NCBI GenBank assembly: GCA_002748065.1
Contig: PDRJ01000031.1
Span: forward strand, 62,001-126,000
DNA length: 64,000 bases
Direction: 5' to 3'
Source of the DNA: Bacteroidota bacterium
Lineage (GTDB): Bacteria > Bacteroidota > Bacteroidia > Bacteroidales > BM520
Within the stretch, counting starts at the first letter, position 1. Each line of letters begins with the position of its first letter. The notes under the pieces were generated by a model that saw only the letters and a program-made list of their open reading frames with translations, made no database searches and was not told the DNA's origin. Below, piece after piece: positions 9,210 to 18,561 of the stretch. Position numbers and translations under genes: made by a program.

Positions 9210-10388
9210 ATGAAATTACTGATTCTGTTATCAAGGGTTCCATGGCCGGTGGAGAAGGGTGATAAGTTGCGCGCTTTTCACCAAGTACGATGCCTCTCCG
9301 AGTTGCATGAGATTCACCTCTTTGCCCTCACCAACCGGAAAAACACCCACATTGCAAAAGAGAAACTATCTAAATACTGCAAAAGCATCACCATTGTAAG
9401 AATCTCCATCGTCACGAAGATTTGGTATGTATTTTTGGCACTACTAACGGGAAAACCGCTACAAAATGGGCTTTTCTACAGCAGAAAAGCCAAAAAGAGA
9501 CTAGCAACGCTTGTAGAACAAGTTCAACCGGATCACCTCTACTGCCAATTGATTCGTGTGGCAGATTTGGCCAAAACGCTCTCTATTCCCTGCACCATCG
9601 ACTATCAGGATGCCATGTCAACAAACATGCTGCGCCGAAAAAAAGCCAGCCCACTATTGATGAAACCCGTCATGGACATGGAGTATCGACGTTTAGTCAA
9701 CTATGAGCAAAAGGTTTACCATCAATTTGATCATCATACGATCATCTCCCTTCCGGATAAAAACCTGATGCCATGCCGGCTAAAAGATTCTATTCATTTG
9801 ATTCCCAATGGTGTAGACTATACTTATTTCTCACCCATGGAGGGGCCCAAAGAGGTAGACATTGTCTTCACCGGAAATATGGGATACCCGCCCAATATTG
9901 ATGCTTGTGAGTTTCTTATACAAGAAATCATCCCTCTTGTAAAACAACGCATAGAGGGGGTTAACGTGATGTTAGCCGGCGCCAATCCGCACCCCAGGGT
10001 ACAGCGGTTAGCCTCACCAACGGTGGAGGTTACCGGCTGGGTTGATGACATTCGGGATTGCTATGCCCGTTCACGGGTCTTTGTGGCTCCCATGCGCATT
10101 GGAACGGGTCTCCAGAACAAGCTACTAGAAGCCATGGCCATGCAAATTCCTTGCATCACCACCCCATTGGCAAATAGTGCCCTGGGAGGTACCCACGGCG
10201 AAAACATTCTTGTGGGAGAGACGGCCCAGGAGATCGCTGATCAACTGGTCATGCTGCTATCCCACAAAGAAAAAGCAACCGCCATGGGGAGAGCCGGTCA
10301 TCAATTCGTGCGCCAACATTTCAGCTGGGAAGAGAGCAGCAAGCAACTCTCCCGTATCATGAGTTCAACCACACAACAGAAGCCATAA
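9210..10388 (+). CDS. Glycosyltransferase, group 1 (Stp1/TIGR03087-like)
   Basis: Second GT-B fold glycosyltransferase (392 residues). The N-terminus ([18 protein letters not shown]) resembles the PEP-CTERM/exosortase-associated Stp1 type, and the C-terminal half has [26 protein letters not shown] and [19 protein letters not shown], the last holding the conserved donor-binding Glu. The start at 9210 is set by the promoter element just upstream. It is followed after one base by hisS. No exosortase is visible in the window, so the name indicates fold similarity only; a role in surface polysaccharide is inferred. Confidence 0.85.
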   Translation: MKLLILLSRVPWPVEKGDKLRAFHQVRCLSELHEIHLFALTNRKNTHIAKEKLSKYCKSITIVRISIVTKIWYVFLALLTGKPLQNGLFYSRKAKKRLATLVEQVQPDHLYCQLIRVADLAKTLSIPCTIDYQDAMSTNMLRRKKASPLLMKPVMDMEYRRLVNYEQKVYHQFDHHTIISLPDKNLMPCRLKDSIHLIPNGVDYTYFSPMEGPKEVDIVFTGNMGYPPNIDACEFLIQEIIPLVKQRIEGVNVMLAGANPHPRVQRLASPTVEVTGWVDDIRDCYARSRVFVAPMRIGTGLQNKLLEAMAMQIPCITTPLANSALGGTHGENILVGETAQEIADQLVMLLSHKEKATAMGRAGHQFVRQHFSWEESSKQLSRIMSSTTQQKP

Positions 10389-10389
10389 C

Positions 10390-11760
10390 ATGAGTGCAAA
10401 AAAGCCTTCTATTCCTAAAGGAACCCGTGATTTCTCCCCGGAGGTCATGGTAAAGAGAAACTATATATTTAACACCATCCGTTCGGTCTATGCACGGTAC
10501 GGTTATCTCCCCTTGGAGACCCCTGCCATGGAAACGCTACAAACCCTTTTGGGGAAATATGGTGAGGAGGGGGACAAGCTTCTTTTCAAAATTCTCAACT
10601 CGGGAGATTTTATCTCGCATGTCCCGGACGACCTCCTCACGGGTAGAGAGAGCAACCTCCTCGCACCTCATCTGAGTGAAAAGGGGCTTCGGTACGACCT
10701 AACTGTGCCCCTGGCACGCTTTGTGGTACAGTACCGCAATGACCTCACCTTTCCCTTCAAGCGCTACCAGATTCAACCGGTATGGCGGGCCGACCGCCCC
10801 CAAAAGGGACGATATCGTGAGTTTTACCAATGCGATGCCGACGTGGTGGGGAGTGATGCCCTCCTCAATGAAGTGGAACTGATCACCATGATTCAGGAGG
10901 TGTTCAAAAACCTAAATATCAACATTACCATCAAGCTCAACAACCGAAAGATTCTCGCCGGCATTGCAGAGGTCATCGGCCATGCTGACAAAATTGTAGA
11001 TCTCACAGTGGCCATTGACAAACTGGAGAAGATAGGGCTGGAAAACGTAAACAAAGAGTTGGCGGACAAGGGGCTTCCTCCTGAAGCGGTAGAGGCGCTG
11101 CAACCCCTCATCCTTCTTGAAGGAACCAATCAGGAGAAACTGGAAACGCTCCGAACCTTTTTAAAGGCCTCGGAACAGGGCCTGAAGGGCCTTGAAGAGA
11201 CCGAGACGATCTTCCAATACCTCCACCTGTTGGGACGAGAGGCAGATACGGTGCTGGACTTGACGCTGGCACGTGGCCTTAACTACTATACCGGAGCCAT
11301 CATTGAGGTGGCAGCGCGGGAGGTGAAGATCGGCAGCATCTGTGGCGGTGGAAGGTACGACAACCTCACCGGGATCTTTGGAATGCCCGGGGTGAGCGGC
11401 GTAGGAATCTCCTTTGGAGCAGATCGTATCTTTGACGTGATGGAGGAGCAGGGGCTCTTCCCCGACCTGGCTGAAGCCTCTACCCAACTGCTCTTTATCA
11501 ACTTTGGAAAAGAAGAGGAAGCGTATGCCCTGCCCCTGCTCGCCGAAGCACGGAAAGCCGGCATCAACGCCGAAATCTACCCCTCCAAAGGAAAGATGAA
11601 GAAACAGATGACCTATGCCAACAACCGGAAGATTCCCTTTGTGATCTTAATCGGTGAAGAGGAGATTAAGCACCAAAAAGTAACACTAAAGAATATGCAG
11701 TCCGGGGCACAACAAACCCTCCCATTTGCCGAAGCCATAACCCTCATTACCGCACCATGA
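10390..11760 (+). CDS. hisS: Histidyl-tRNA synthetase
   Basis: Class II synthetase that charges tRNA(His) in the cytosol (456 residues). It begins with PKGTRDFSP, contains motif 2 (about residues 128-150, [17 protein letters not shown]), the histidine-binding motif [10 protein letters not shown] near residue 295, motif 3 (GGGRYDNL ... [11 protein letters not shown]), and a C-terminal anticodon-binding domain. The sequence [10 protein letters not shown] differs from the common LVRGLDYYTG but keeps the catalytic Arg. It is linked to the preceding glycosyltransferase by a 1-base gap and to the next gene by ATGA overlap. Confidence 0.97.
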   Translation: MSAKKPSIPKGTRDFSPEVMVKRNYIFNTIRSVYARYGYLPLETPAMETLQTLLGKYGEEGDKLLFKILNSGDFISHVPDDLLTGRESNLLAPHLSEKGLRYDLTVPLARFVVQYRNDLTFPFKRYQIQPVWRADRPQKGRYREFYQCDADVVGSDALLNEVELITMIQEVFKNLNINITIKLNNRKILAGIAEVIGHADKIVDLTVAIDKLEKIGLENVNKELADKGLPPEAVEALQPLILLEGTNQEKLETLRTFLKASEQGLKGLEETETIFQYLHLLGREADTVLDLTLARGLNYYTGAIIEVAAREVKIGSICGGGRYDNLTGIFGMPGVSGVGISFGADRIFDVMEEQGLFPDLAEASTQLLFINFGKEEEAYALPLLAEARKAGINAEIYPSKGKMKKQMTYANNRKIPFVILIGEEEIKHQKVTLKNMQSGAQQTLPFAEAITLITAP

Positions 11761-12098
11761 CAACCCTCATTCCCGATAGTACACACCCCATTATACCGGA
11801 GGATTTAAAGGCCTTTCCGGCAGCCATGCTCTATTTTTACAACGATAAATGCGCCCCGTGCGTAGCCCTCAAGCCCAAAATTCATCATCTTGTAGAAGAA
11901 CGCTTTCCAAAAATAGAGCAGTTCTATTTCAACGCCGTACAACACGAATCGCTGTGTGCCACCTACGGAGTCTTCTCCAGTCCGATCTTCATCTTCTTTT
12001 TTGAGGGAAAAGAGGTTTACCGTGGGAATAATTATGTCTCTTTGGATGAAATAGAGCGCAGAATCGGAAGGCTCTATGACTTGATGTTCTCCTCCTAA
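11757..12098 (+). CDS. Thioredoxin-like protein
   Basis: Small cytoplasmic protein (113 residues) with a thioredoxin fold and a CAPC redox motif (Cys32, Cys35) placed after a beta strand ([10 protein letters not shown]), as in thioredoxin family members. The cis-Pro loop is visible as SSPIF near residue 80. It probably reduces or oxidises disulfides; the target is unknown. The ATG overlaps the hisS stop by four bases (ATGA), indicating translational coupling. Confidence 0.82.
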   Translation: MTTLIPDSTHPIIPEDLKAFPAAMLYFYNDKCAPCVALKPKIHHLVEERFPKIEQFYFNAVQHESLCATYGVFSSPIFIFFFEGKEVYRGNNYVSLDEIERRIGRLYDLMFSS

Positions 12099-12110
12099 AC
12101 CATCCATCAT

Positions 12111-12148
12111 TGATAATCCGGTTTATTTTTTTAACAAACTGATTATCA
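12111..12148. terminator. Hairpin between convergent genes
   Basis: Stem TGATAATC (12111-12118) with GATTATCA (12141-12148), extended inside by GTTT/AAAC, loop T-rich. It lies 13 bp past the thioredoxin-like gene. No U-tract follows the stem, so it is a candidate terminator only. Confidence 0.4.
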
Positions 12149-12174
12149 GTCTAAAAACAAACTATATTGGACTT

Positions 12175-12253
12175 GTTAGCGGATGAAGGACTCTTCTCTG
12201 ACGTTGGCTTTGGGTAACCCGGTATCGAAGTCGGGTTAATGGGCAACGGCTAA
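12175..12253 (+). other. Possible structured RNA element
   Basis: Nested complementary segments: TTAGC (12176-12180) and CGTTG (12202-12206) both pair with the continuous stretch CAACGGCTAA (12244-12253), enclosing a 7-bp hairpin TAACCCG (12215-12221) / CGGGTTA (12232-12238). It is intergenic between convergent genes and has no visible open frame. I do not recognise a known RNA family. Confidence 0.3.
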
Positions 12254-12285
12254 ATCGCCAATCTCAAAAACGAACATCCCTTCCC

Positions 12286-13347
12286 CTATATGGCTCTTCG
12301 GCGAGAGAACCCAAAATCTTCGGTTTCAATACGGAAGGCTTTTATGTTACCCTCTGCATCAATCTCCTTGTCCAACGTAATGCCCTTACGGGTAATTTTA
12401 TGGTACTGTTCTGCGCCAAAATCAATCACGTCAAAGGAGGAGAGGTGATCCCACTGCAAGGCAAACCCCTTCAGGTTATCAACCGTTCTCCCGAGCAAAC
12501 TGGCGTAACGATCCAACGTCCCTTGATTATCCCCCTCCATCTCCTCTCGTATCTGAATATAGTGCATCAACAAGGCATACTCCTCCTGAGAAGACATCAG
12601 GCACTGCTCACTCATGGAAGCGATGGATACCACACCACGCATGGGAAGGGGAGAGAGAGAAGGCTCCAGGAAAGATTCGGAAGAAACGCTTGCCACAAAG
12701 GGGGCCTCGCTCCCCTCTTCAAAACGTAACAACGTAGATGCAACGGACTTTTGTTGCATTTTGGGGGGCACACAATCAGGGGCATAAGACTTAGGAGGGA
12801 TAGCCGTAAGAAGCGTTTCATAACGGGTTTGGCCATGATTCGGCAGAAAAAGCATCCATACGATCAGCATCACGGCTGCTACGGAGGCTATCGCTCGTAC
12901 GTACGGGAAAAGGGGCAGAAGTACCCTCTTTTTGTAGGAGGCCTTGTGGGGACAAACCGTGTGAAGATCCGGCGCCAACTTCACCATACCAAAGAGCTCA
13001 AATTCGGATTGGAGAGAGGGGTTCTCAACCAAAAAATGCTTCACCATATCCTGCTGTTCAGGAGTCAAAGCCCCTTCGTGCCAACCGATGAAATAATCTT
13101 CGTAATTAACTGCATCAATTACTCCAACAGGAGAGATAAAAGGCCTTTTCAAGGCACCCTTTACCTCCGGGGAGAGGGTCACAGCCTCGTTGGAGAGATA
13201 AGGGAGGTCGATCATGGAGTCAAACTCCTCCCGTAAATCGGGATGCTCCTCCAGAAATAACAAGAGTTCGGACTTTTGGTCCGCAGAAAGGTTCCCCTCC
13301 AGGTAGTCGAGGAACCAAGCCTCATAATTATTTCTGTGAATAGTCAT
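12286..13347 (-). CDS. Membrane-bound anti-sigma factor, probable
   Basis: Probable regulator of the ECF sigma factor encoded just upstream. The ATG at 13347 shares one base with the sigma gene stop (TGATG), so the two are translationally coupled. The 353-residue protein has two related N-terminal segments (NYEAWFLDYLEG from residue 7; NYEDYFIGWHEG from residue 81), each followed by an acidic helix ending in EEH/VENPxLxxEF; these look like duplicated anti-sigma-type helical domains without zinc-binding Cys/His. One membrane segment lies near residues 150-169. The C-terminal 180 residues would then be periplasmic and are unassigned. The name rests on position and the N-terminal pattern. Confidence 0.65.
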   Translation of the reverse strand: MTIHRNNYEAWFLDYLEGNLSADQKSELLLFLEEHPDLREEFDSMIDLPYLSNEAVTLSPEVKGALKRPFISPVGVIDAVNYEDYFIGWHEGALTPEQQDMVKHFLVENPSLQSEFELFGMVKLAPDLHTVCPHKASYKKRVLLPLFPYVRAIASVAAVMLIVWMLFLPNHGQTRYETLLTAIPPKSYAPDCVPPKMQQKSVASTLLRFEEGSEAPFVASVSSESFLEPSLSPLPMRGVVSIASMSEQCLMSSQEEYALLMHYIQIREEMEGDNQGTLDRYASLLGRTVDNLKGFALQWDHLSSFDVIDFGAEQYHKITRKGITLDKEIDAEGNIKAFRIETEDFGFSRRRAI

Positions 13348-13829
13348 CAAATTACATTTTCCAATTTCCCGATATAGTTTCTTAACATCTTTCGTGCCCT
13401 AAAGATATACACTTTCACTTGTGATTCACTAAGATGGGTAATTTCACCAATCTCTTTGTAGGAGTAGCCTTCATAATCGCGAAGAAGTACTACCGTTTTT
13501 TGAATGGGAGGAAGGGTCTCCAAGGCTTCATGTAGGATGGTATTAAGGTCGCTATACAAATTTATCTCTTCTCCCATCATGGGTACATTTACGCCTGTCA
13601 CTTCTCTTTTATTCTTCCGGGTCACGTCAATCATCAAGCGGTAGGCGGTGGTAAACAGATAGGCTTTTGCTTTCTCAACATTCACCTCTTCCACCCTCTC
13701 CCAGAGCCTCACAAAGGCCTCCTGCACCACATCTTCTGCAGCGACTTGATCCCGCAACTGTTTTACGATAAACCGAAATACCGCATCCGCGTAATTATTC
13801 ACACAGGTATTGTATTGCAGTGTTGTCAT
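13347..13829 (-). CDS. ECF-type RNA polymerase sigma factor
   Basis: Alternative sigma-70 family factor of 160 residues. Region 2 spans about residues 5-70 (YADAVFRFIVKQL, then AAEDVVQEAFVRLWER and AYLFTTAYRLMIDV). Region 4 spans about 105-155 with the helix-turn-helix YSYKEIGEITHLSESQVKVYIFRARK. Length is normal. It lies 58 bp downstream of lepA on the same strand and overlaps the anti-sigma gene by one base. The signal sensed is not evident. Confidence 0.93.
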   Translation of the reverse strand: MTTLQYNTCVNNYADAVFRFIVKQLRDQVAAEDVVQEAFVRLWERVEEVNVEKAKAYLFTTAYRLMIDVTRKNKREVTGVNVPMMGEEINLYSDLNTILHEALETLPPIQKTVVLLRDYEGYSYKEIGEITHLSESQVKVYIFRARKMLRNYIGKLENVI

Positions 13830-13887
13830 TCCAAACGTAAGACGGCGTATCTTCCCCTTTTGTTACAGGAAAGGTTCTACAAATGGA

Positions 13888-15675
13888 TTAATCCATTTTC
13901 AAGACGGCGAGGAAGGCACTTTGGGGAACCTCCACGTTCCCTACCTGACGCATTCTTTTCTTTCCTTTCTTCTGTTTTTCAAGGAGTTTCCGTTTTCGGG
14001 TAATATCTCCTCCGTAACATTTTGCAGTAACATCCTTCCGTACGGCCTTCACCGTTTCCCGCGCAATTATTTTAGCGCCAATGGCTGCCTGAATGGCAAT
14101 ATCAAACTGTTGGCGGGGAATAAGTTCCTTCAATTTCTGGCAGATCTTCTTTCCAAAGGGGTAGGCATGGTCAAAGTGGATCAGTGCCGAGAGGGCATCC
14201 ACCATCTCCCCGTTGAGGAGGATATCCAGACGAATCAATTTTGCCGGCTTGTAATCGGTCACCACATAGTCGAAGGAGGCATAGCCCTTAGAGATACTCT
14301 TTAATTTATCATAGAAGTCGAAAACGATCTCGCCCAAGGGCATGTTAAAGGTGATCTCCACCCTATCATCGGTAAGATAAACCTGGTTGGAGAGGGTGCC
14401 TCTTTTATCGATACAGAGCTTCATCACCGACCCCACATAATCTGCCTGGGAGATGATTTGTGCACGGATATAGGGTTCTTCGATATGGTCGAGGTGATTA
14501 CTATCGGGCAGTCCACTGGGGTTATGCACATCCAGCACTTCCCCCTTAGTGGTATAGGCTTTATAGCTCACGTTGGGCACAGTAGTAATCACATCCATAT
14601 CAAACTCTCTATCCAACCGTTCCTGCACGATCTCCATGTGAAGAAGCCCAAGAAATCCGCAGCGGAAGCCAAACCCCAAGGCGGCCGAAGATTCCGGTTC
14701 GAAGAAGAGGGAGGCATCATTCAGTTGCAATTTCTCCAGGGAGACCCGCAACTCTTCATAGTCGTCGGCATCTACGGGATAGACACCCGCAAAGACCATG
14801 GGTTTCACATTTTCAAACCCTTCAATGGCCTTTTCACAAGGACGATCCGTATGTGTAATGGTATCGCCTACTTTAACCTCTTTTGCGCTTTTTATACCGG
14901 AGATAATATAACCCACATTCCCGGCACTCAGCATCTTTTCGGGATGTTGTTTTAGTTTCAACACGCCAATTTCATCGGCATCATAGGCTTTTCCCGTATT
15001 GACAAACTTCACCTTATCTCCCTTTTTCAGGGTACCATTAAAGATTCTGAAATAGGCGATAATCCCGCGAAAAGAGTTAAATACTGAATCAAAGATCAGG
15101 GCTTGCAGAGGGGCTTCAGGATCTCCTTCCGGGGCGGGGATTCGCTCAATGATAGCGGTCAACACCTCCTCTACGCCTACGCCTGTCTTGGCGCTGGCAC
15201 GAATAATATCTTCCGGATCCACGCCCAACAGGTCGACAATCTGATCTTCCACCACTTCAGGCATGGCATTATCCATGTCGATTTTGTTCATCACCGGAAT
15301 AATCTCCAAATCCTGGTCGATGGCCTGATAGAGGTTGGAGATCGTCTGTGCCTGAATACCTTGTGTGGAATCCACCACAAGCAAGGCTCCTTCACAGGCC
15401 GCGATGGAGCGCGACACCTCGTAACTAAAATCCACATGCCCCGGGGTATCGATAAGGTTCAACACATATTCCTCTCCCCGGTAGTGATGGTTCATTTGAA
15501 TGGCATGGCTTTTAATGGTGATTCCACGCTCTCGCTCCAAATCCATATTGTCAAGCGTTTGCGCCTGCATTTCCCTTTGCGATATGGTCTCCGTTAACTC
15601 CAGTAACCGATCTGCCAAGGTACTCTTTCCATGGTCAATATGGGCTATAATACAGAAATTTCTAATGTTCTTCAT
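13888..15675 (-). CDS. lepA: Elongation factor 4 (LepA) GTPase
   Basis: Translational GTPase of 595 residues that acts on the ribosome (back-translocation or initiation/biogenesis quality roles are proposed for the family). G-motifs are complete: AHIDHGKST (about 11-19), the switch with [14 protein letters not shown] and NKID. The C-terminus ends with the LepA-specific region containing [18 protein letters not shown], which separates it from EF-G. Start and length match the family. A TATCTTTG promoter element lies only seven bases before the ATG, so the transcript may be leaderless or nearly so. Confidence 0.97.
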   Translation of the reverse strand: MKNIRNFCIIAHIDHGKSTLADRLLELTETISQREMQAQTLDNMDLERERGITIKSHAIQMNHHYRGEEYVLNLIDTPGHVDFSYEVSRSIAACEGALLVVDSTQGIQAQTISNLYQAIDQDLEIIPVMNKIDMDNAMPEVVEDQIVDLLGVDPEDIIRASAKTGVGVEEVLTAIIERIPAPEGDPEAPLQALIFDSVFNSFRGIIAYFRIFNGTLKKGDKVKFVNTGKAYDADEIGVLKLKQHPEKMLSAGNVGYIISGIKSAKEVKVGDTITHTDRPCEKAIEGFENVKPMVFAGVYPVDADDYEELRVSLEKLQLNDASLFFEPESSAALGFGFRCGFLGLLHMEIVQERLDREFDMDVITTVPNVSYKAYTTKGEVLDVHNPSGLPDSNHLDHIEEPYIRAQIISQADYVGSVMKLCIDKRGTLSNQVYLTDDRVEITFNMPLGEIVFDFYDKLKSISKGYASFDYVVTDYKPAKLIRLDILLNGEMVDALSALIHFDHAYPFGKKICQKLKELIPRQQFDIAIQAAIGAKIIARETVKAVRKDVTAKCYGGDITRKRKLLEKQKKGKKRMRQVGNVEVPQSAFLAVLKMD

Positions 15676-17195
<1,520 letters not shown>

Positions 17196-17355
17196 CGGCT
17201 GTTAGCTGTTAGCCTTTGGCCTTTGGCAGTTAGCGCTTTCCCCGCTACACCAGAAACCCCTTTAAAAACCCAATAAACCTCTAATCTTCAAATAATTACT
17301 AATTATTAATTCCTAACTACTAATTGAAAAAAGGTGTCGCCCCTACGGAGCTGAT
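17196..17355. repeat. Tandem repeat unit 2
   Basis: Second copy (160 bp) of the preceding unit, differing by a six-base duplication in the head (gctgtt) and a few substitutions. No coding potential is seen in it. Confidence 0.95.
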
Positions 17356-17398
17356 GGTGTTTGAGCGATGGGTAACAAAATCATCGTACTGGTATTAA

Positions 17399-17500
17399 AG
17401 AGACGAAACGATTGGTAAATACATTAATGGTTCGCTTAAAGAAGAATTGAAAGGATTTGATAAAAAAGGGGGATATACAAAAATCAAGGAACTACTATGA
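17399..17500 (+). pseudogene. 3' remnant of a lost gene upstream of the RhuM-type gene
   Basis: A short in-frame stretch of 33 codons (from RDETIGKYING to GGYTKIKELL) ends in a TGA that overlaps the next ATG by four bases (ATGA), the signature of a coupled operon partner. Nothing upstream is in frame; the tandem repeat ends 43 bp before it. The tail loosely resembles the GGY.K end seen in some type I restriction R subunits, but this is only a guess. It is read as the C-terminus of a deleted gene. Confidence 0.5.
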
Positions 17501-18354
17501 AAAACGAAATAATTATATACCAATCAGATGAAACAACCAAAGTAGAGGTTAAGGTTGAAGATGAAACCGTTTGGCTTACGCTTAATCAAATAGCTCTGCT
17601 TTTCAACAGAGATAAATCCGTTATTTCAAGGCATTTGAAAAACATTTACAATAGTGGTGAACTTCTTTTTGAAGCAACTGTTGCAAAAAATGCAACACTT
17701 CAACTCGAGGGAGGACGAAAAATAAAAAGAGAAATAGATTACTATAACCTTGATGTTATTATTTCTGTTGGCTATCGTATTAATTCTAAGCAAGGTACGC
17801 AATTCCGCATTTGGGCTACGAAAGTATTAAAAAAGCATTTATTGAGAGGTTATACCGTTAATAAACGTATTGACAGAGTTGAAGACAAAGTTGATATTTT
17901 GTCCGACAAGGTTGATGAAATCAACTTACAACTCAATACCAACTTACCACCTAATCAAGGCATATTTTTTGACGGACAGATATTTGATGCCTACAACTTA
18001 ATGGCAAACTTAGTACGCAAAACAAATAAGCAAATAGTACTTATTGATAACTATGTGGACGATTCAGTGTTGACGTTCTTTGCAAAAAAGAATAAAAATG
18101 TAACGTGTGATATTTTTACCAAAAATATAAGCAAACCATTAAAACAAGATGCCGAAAAGTTTAATCGGCAATACGGAAAACTTACACTACATCCATTTAA
18201 CAAAGCCCACGACCGTTTTTTAATACTTGACAACACCGAAGTTTATCATATTGGGGCAAGTTTAAAAGACTTAGGTAAAAAATGGTTTGCGTTTACAAAA
18301 TTAGATAAAACTTCGATTGAAAGTCTATTAAACAAAATTAGAGGGTTACTATGA
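17497..18354 (+). CDS. RhuM family protein with C-terminal PLD-like domain
   Basis: Accessory protein of 285 residues. The N-terminal half (about 1-125) matches the RhuM/virulence-protein family: IIIYQSDETTKVEV, VWLTLNQIALLFNRDKSVISRHLKNI (a helix-turn-helix) and NLDVIISVGYRINSKQGTQFRIWA. A short coiled linker follows. The C-terminal half (about 150-285) has IVLIDNYVDDSVL and AHDRFLILD, as in a phospholipase D-like half domain. RhuM genes often sit within type I restriction-modification or phage-defence loci; the biochemical role is unsettled. Base composition is clearly more AT-rich than the neighbours, and repeats flank it on both sides, consistent with horizontal gain. Confidence 0.85.
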   Translation: MKNEIIIYQSDETTKVEVKVEDETVWLTLNQIALLFNRDKSVISRHLKNIYNSGELLFEATVAKNATLQLEGGRKIKREIDYYNLDVIISVGYRINSKQGTQFRIWATKVLKKHLLRGYTVNKRIDRVEDKVDILSDKVDEINLQLNTNLPPNQGIFFDGQIFDAYNLMANLVRKTNKQIVLIDNYVDDSVLTFFAKKNKNVTCDIFTKNISKPLKQDAEKFNRQYGKLTLHPFNKAHDRFLILDNTEVYHIGASLKDLGKKWFAFTKLDKTSIESLLNKIRGLL

Positions 18355-18369
18355 AACACGAATGAATCA

Positions 18370-18520
18370 GTGTCTGTCCATAAAATTAAGGTTTTGAGCA
18401 GCGGCTGTATAGCACGTTCAAATTCGAGGCTTGCGAAGGCTGAAATAGGGGCGTTTACTAGGGTAAATGACCCTTTGGAAGACAAGCATCACAAAGAAGT
18501 CGGACTTTATAGACGGACGC
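18370..18520 (+). repeat. Full 151-bp MITE-like element, copy A
   Basis: Begins GTGTCTGTCC and ends GACGGACGC, 15 bp after the RhuM-type stop codon. Terminal inverted repeats are imperfect; this is the most diverged full copy. Flanks GAATCA and GACTTA match at four of six positions, so any target duplication has decayed. No coding capacity. Confidence 0.88.
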
Positions 18521-18561
18521 GACTTAACGGCTTAAAAAAGGGCGAATAATACAGGCATTCT

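Noticed and set aside
12175..12253. Integron attC-like recombination site
   Set aside because: Inverted segments exist, but the core triplets are not in the required positions and orientation, and no integrase is in the window.
13832..13839. TACGTTTG as a -7 promoter element for the ECF sigma gene
   Set aside because: It ends two bases before the ATG, so transcription would start inside the gene, and no later start codon is plausible; the sigma gene is more likely read from lepA.
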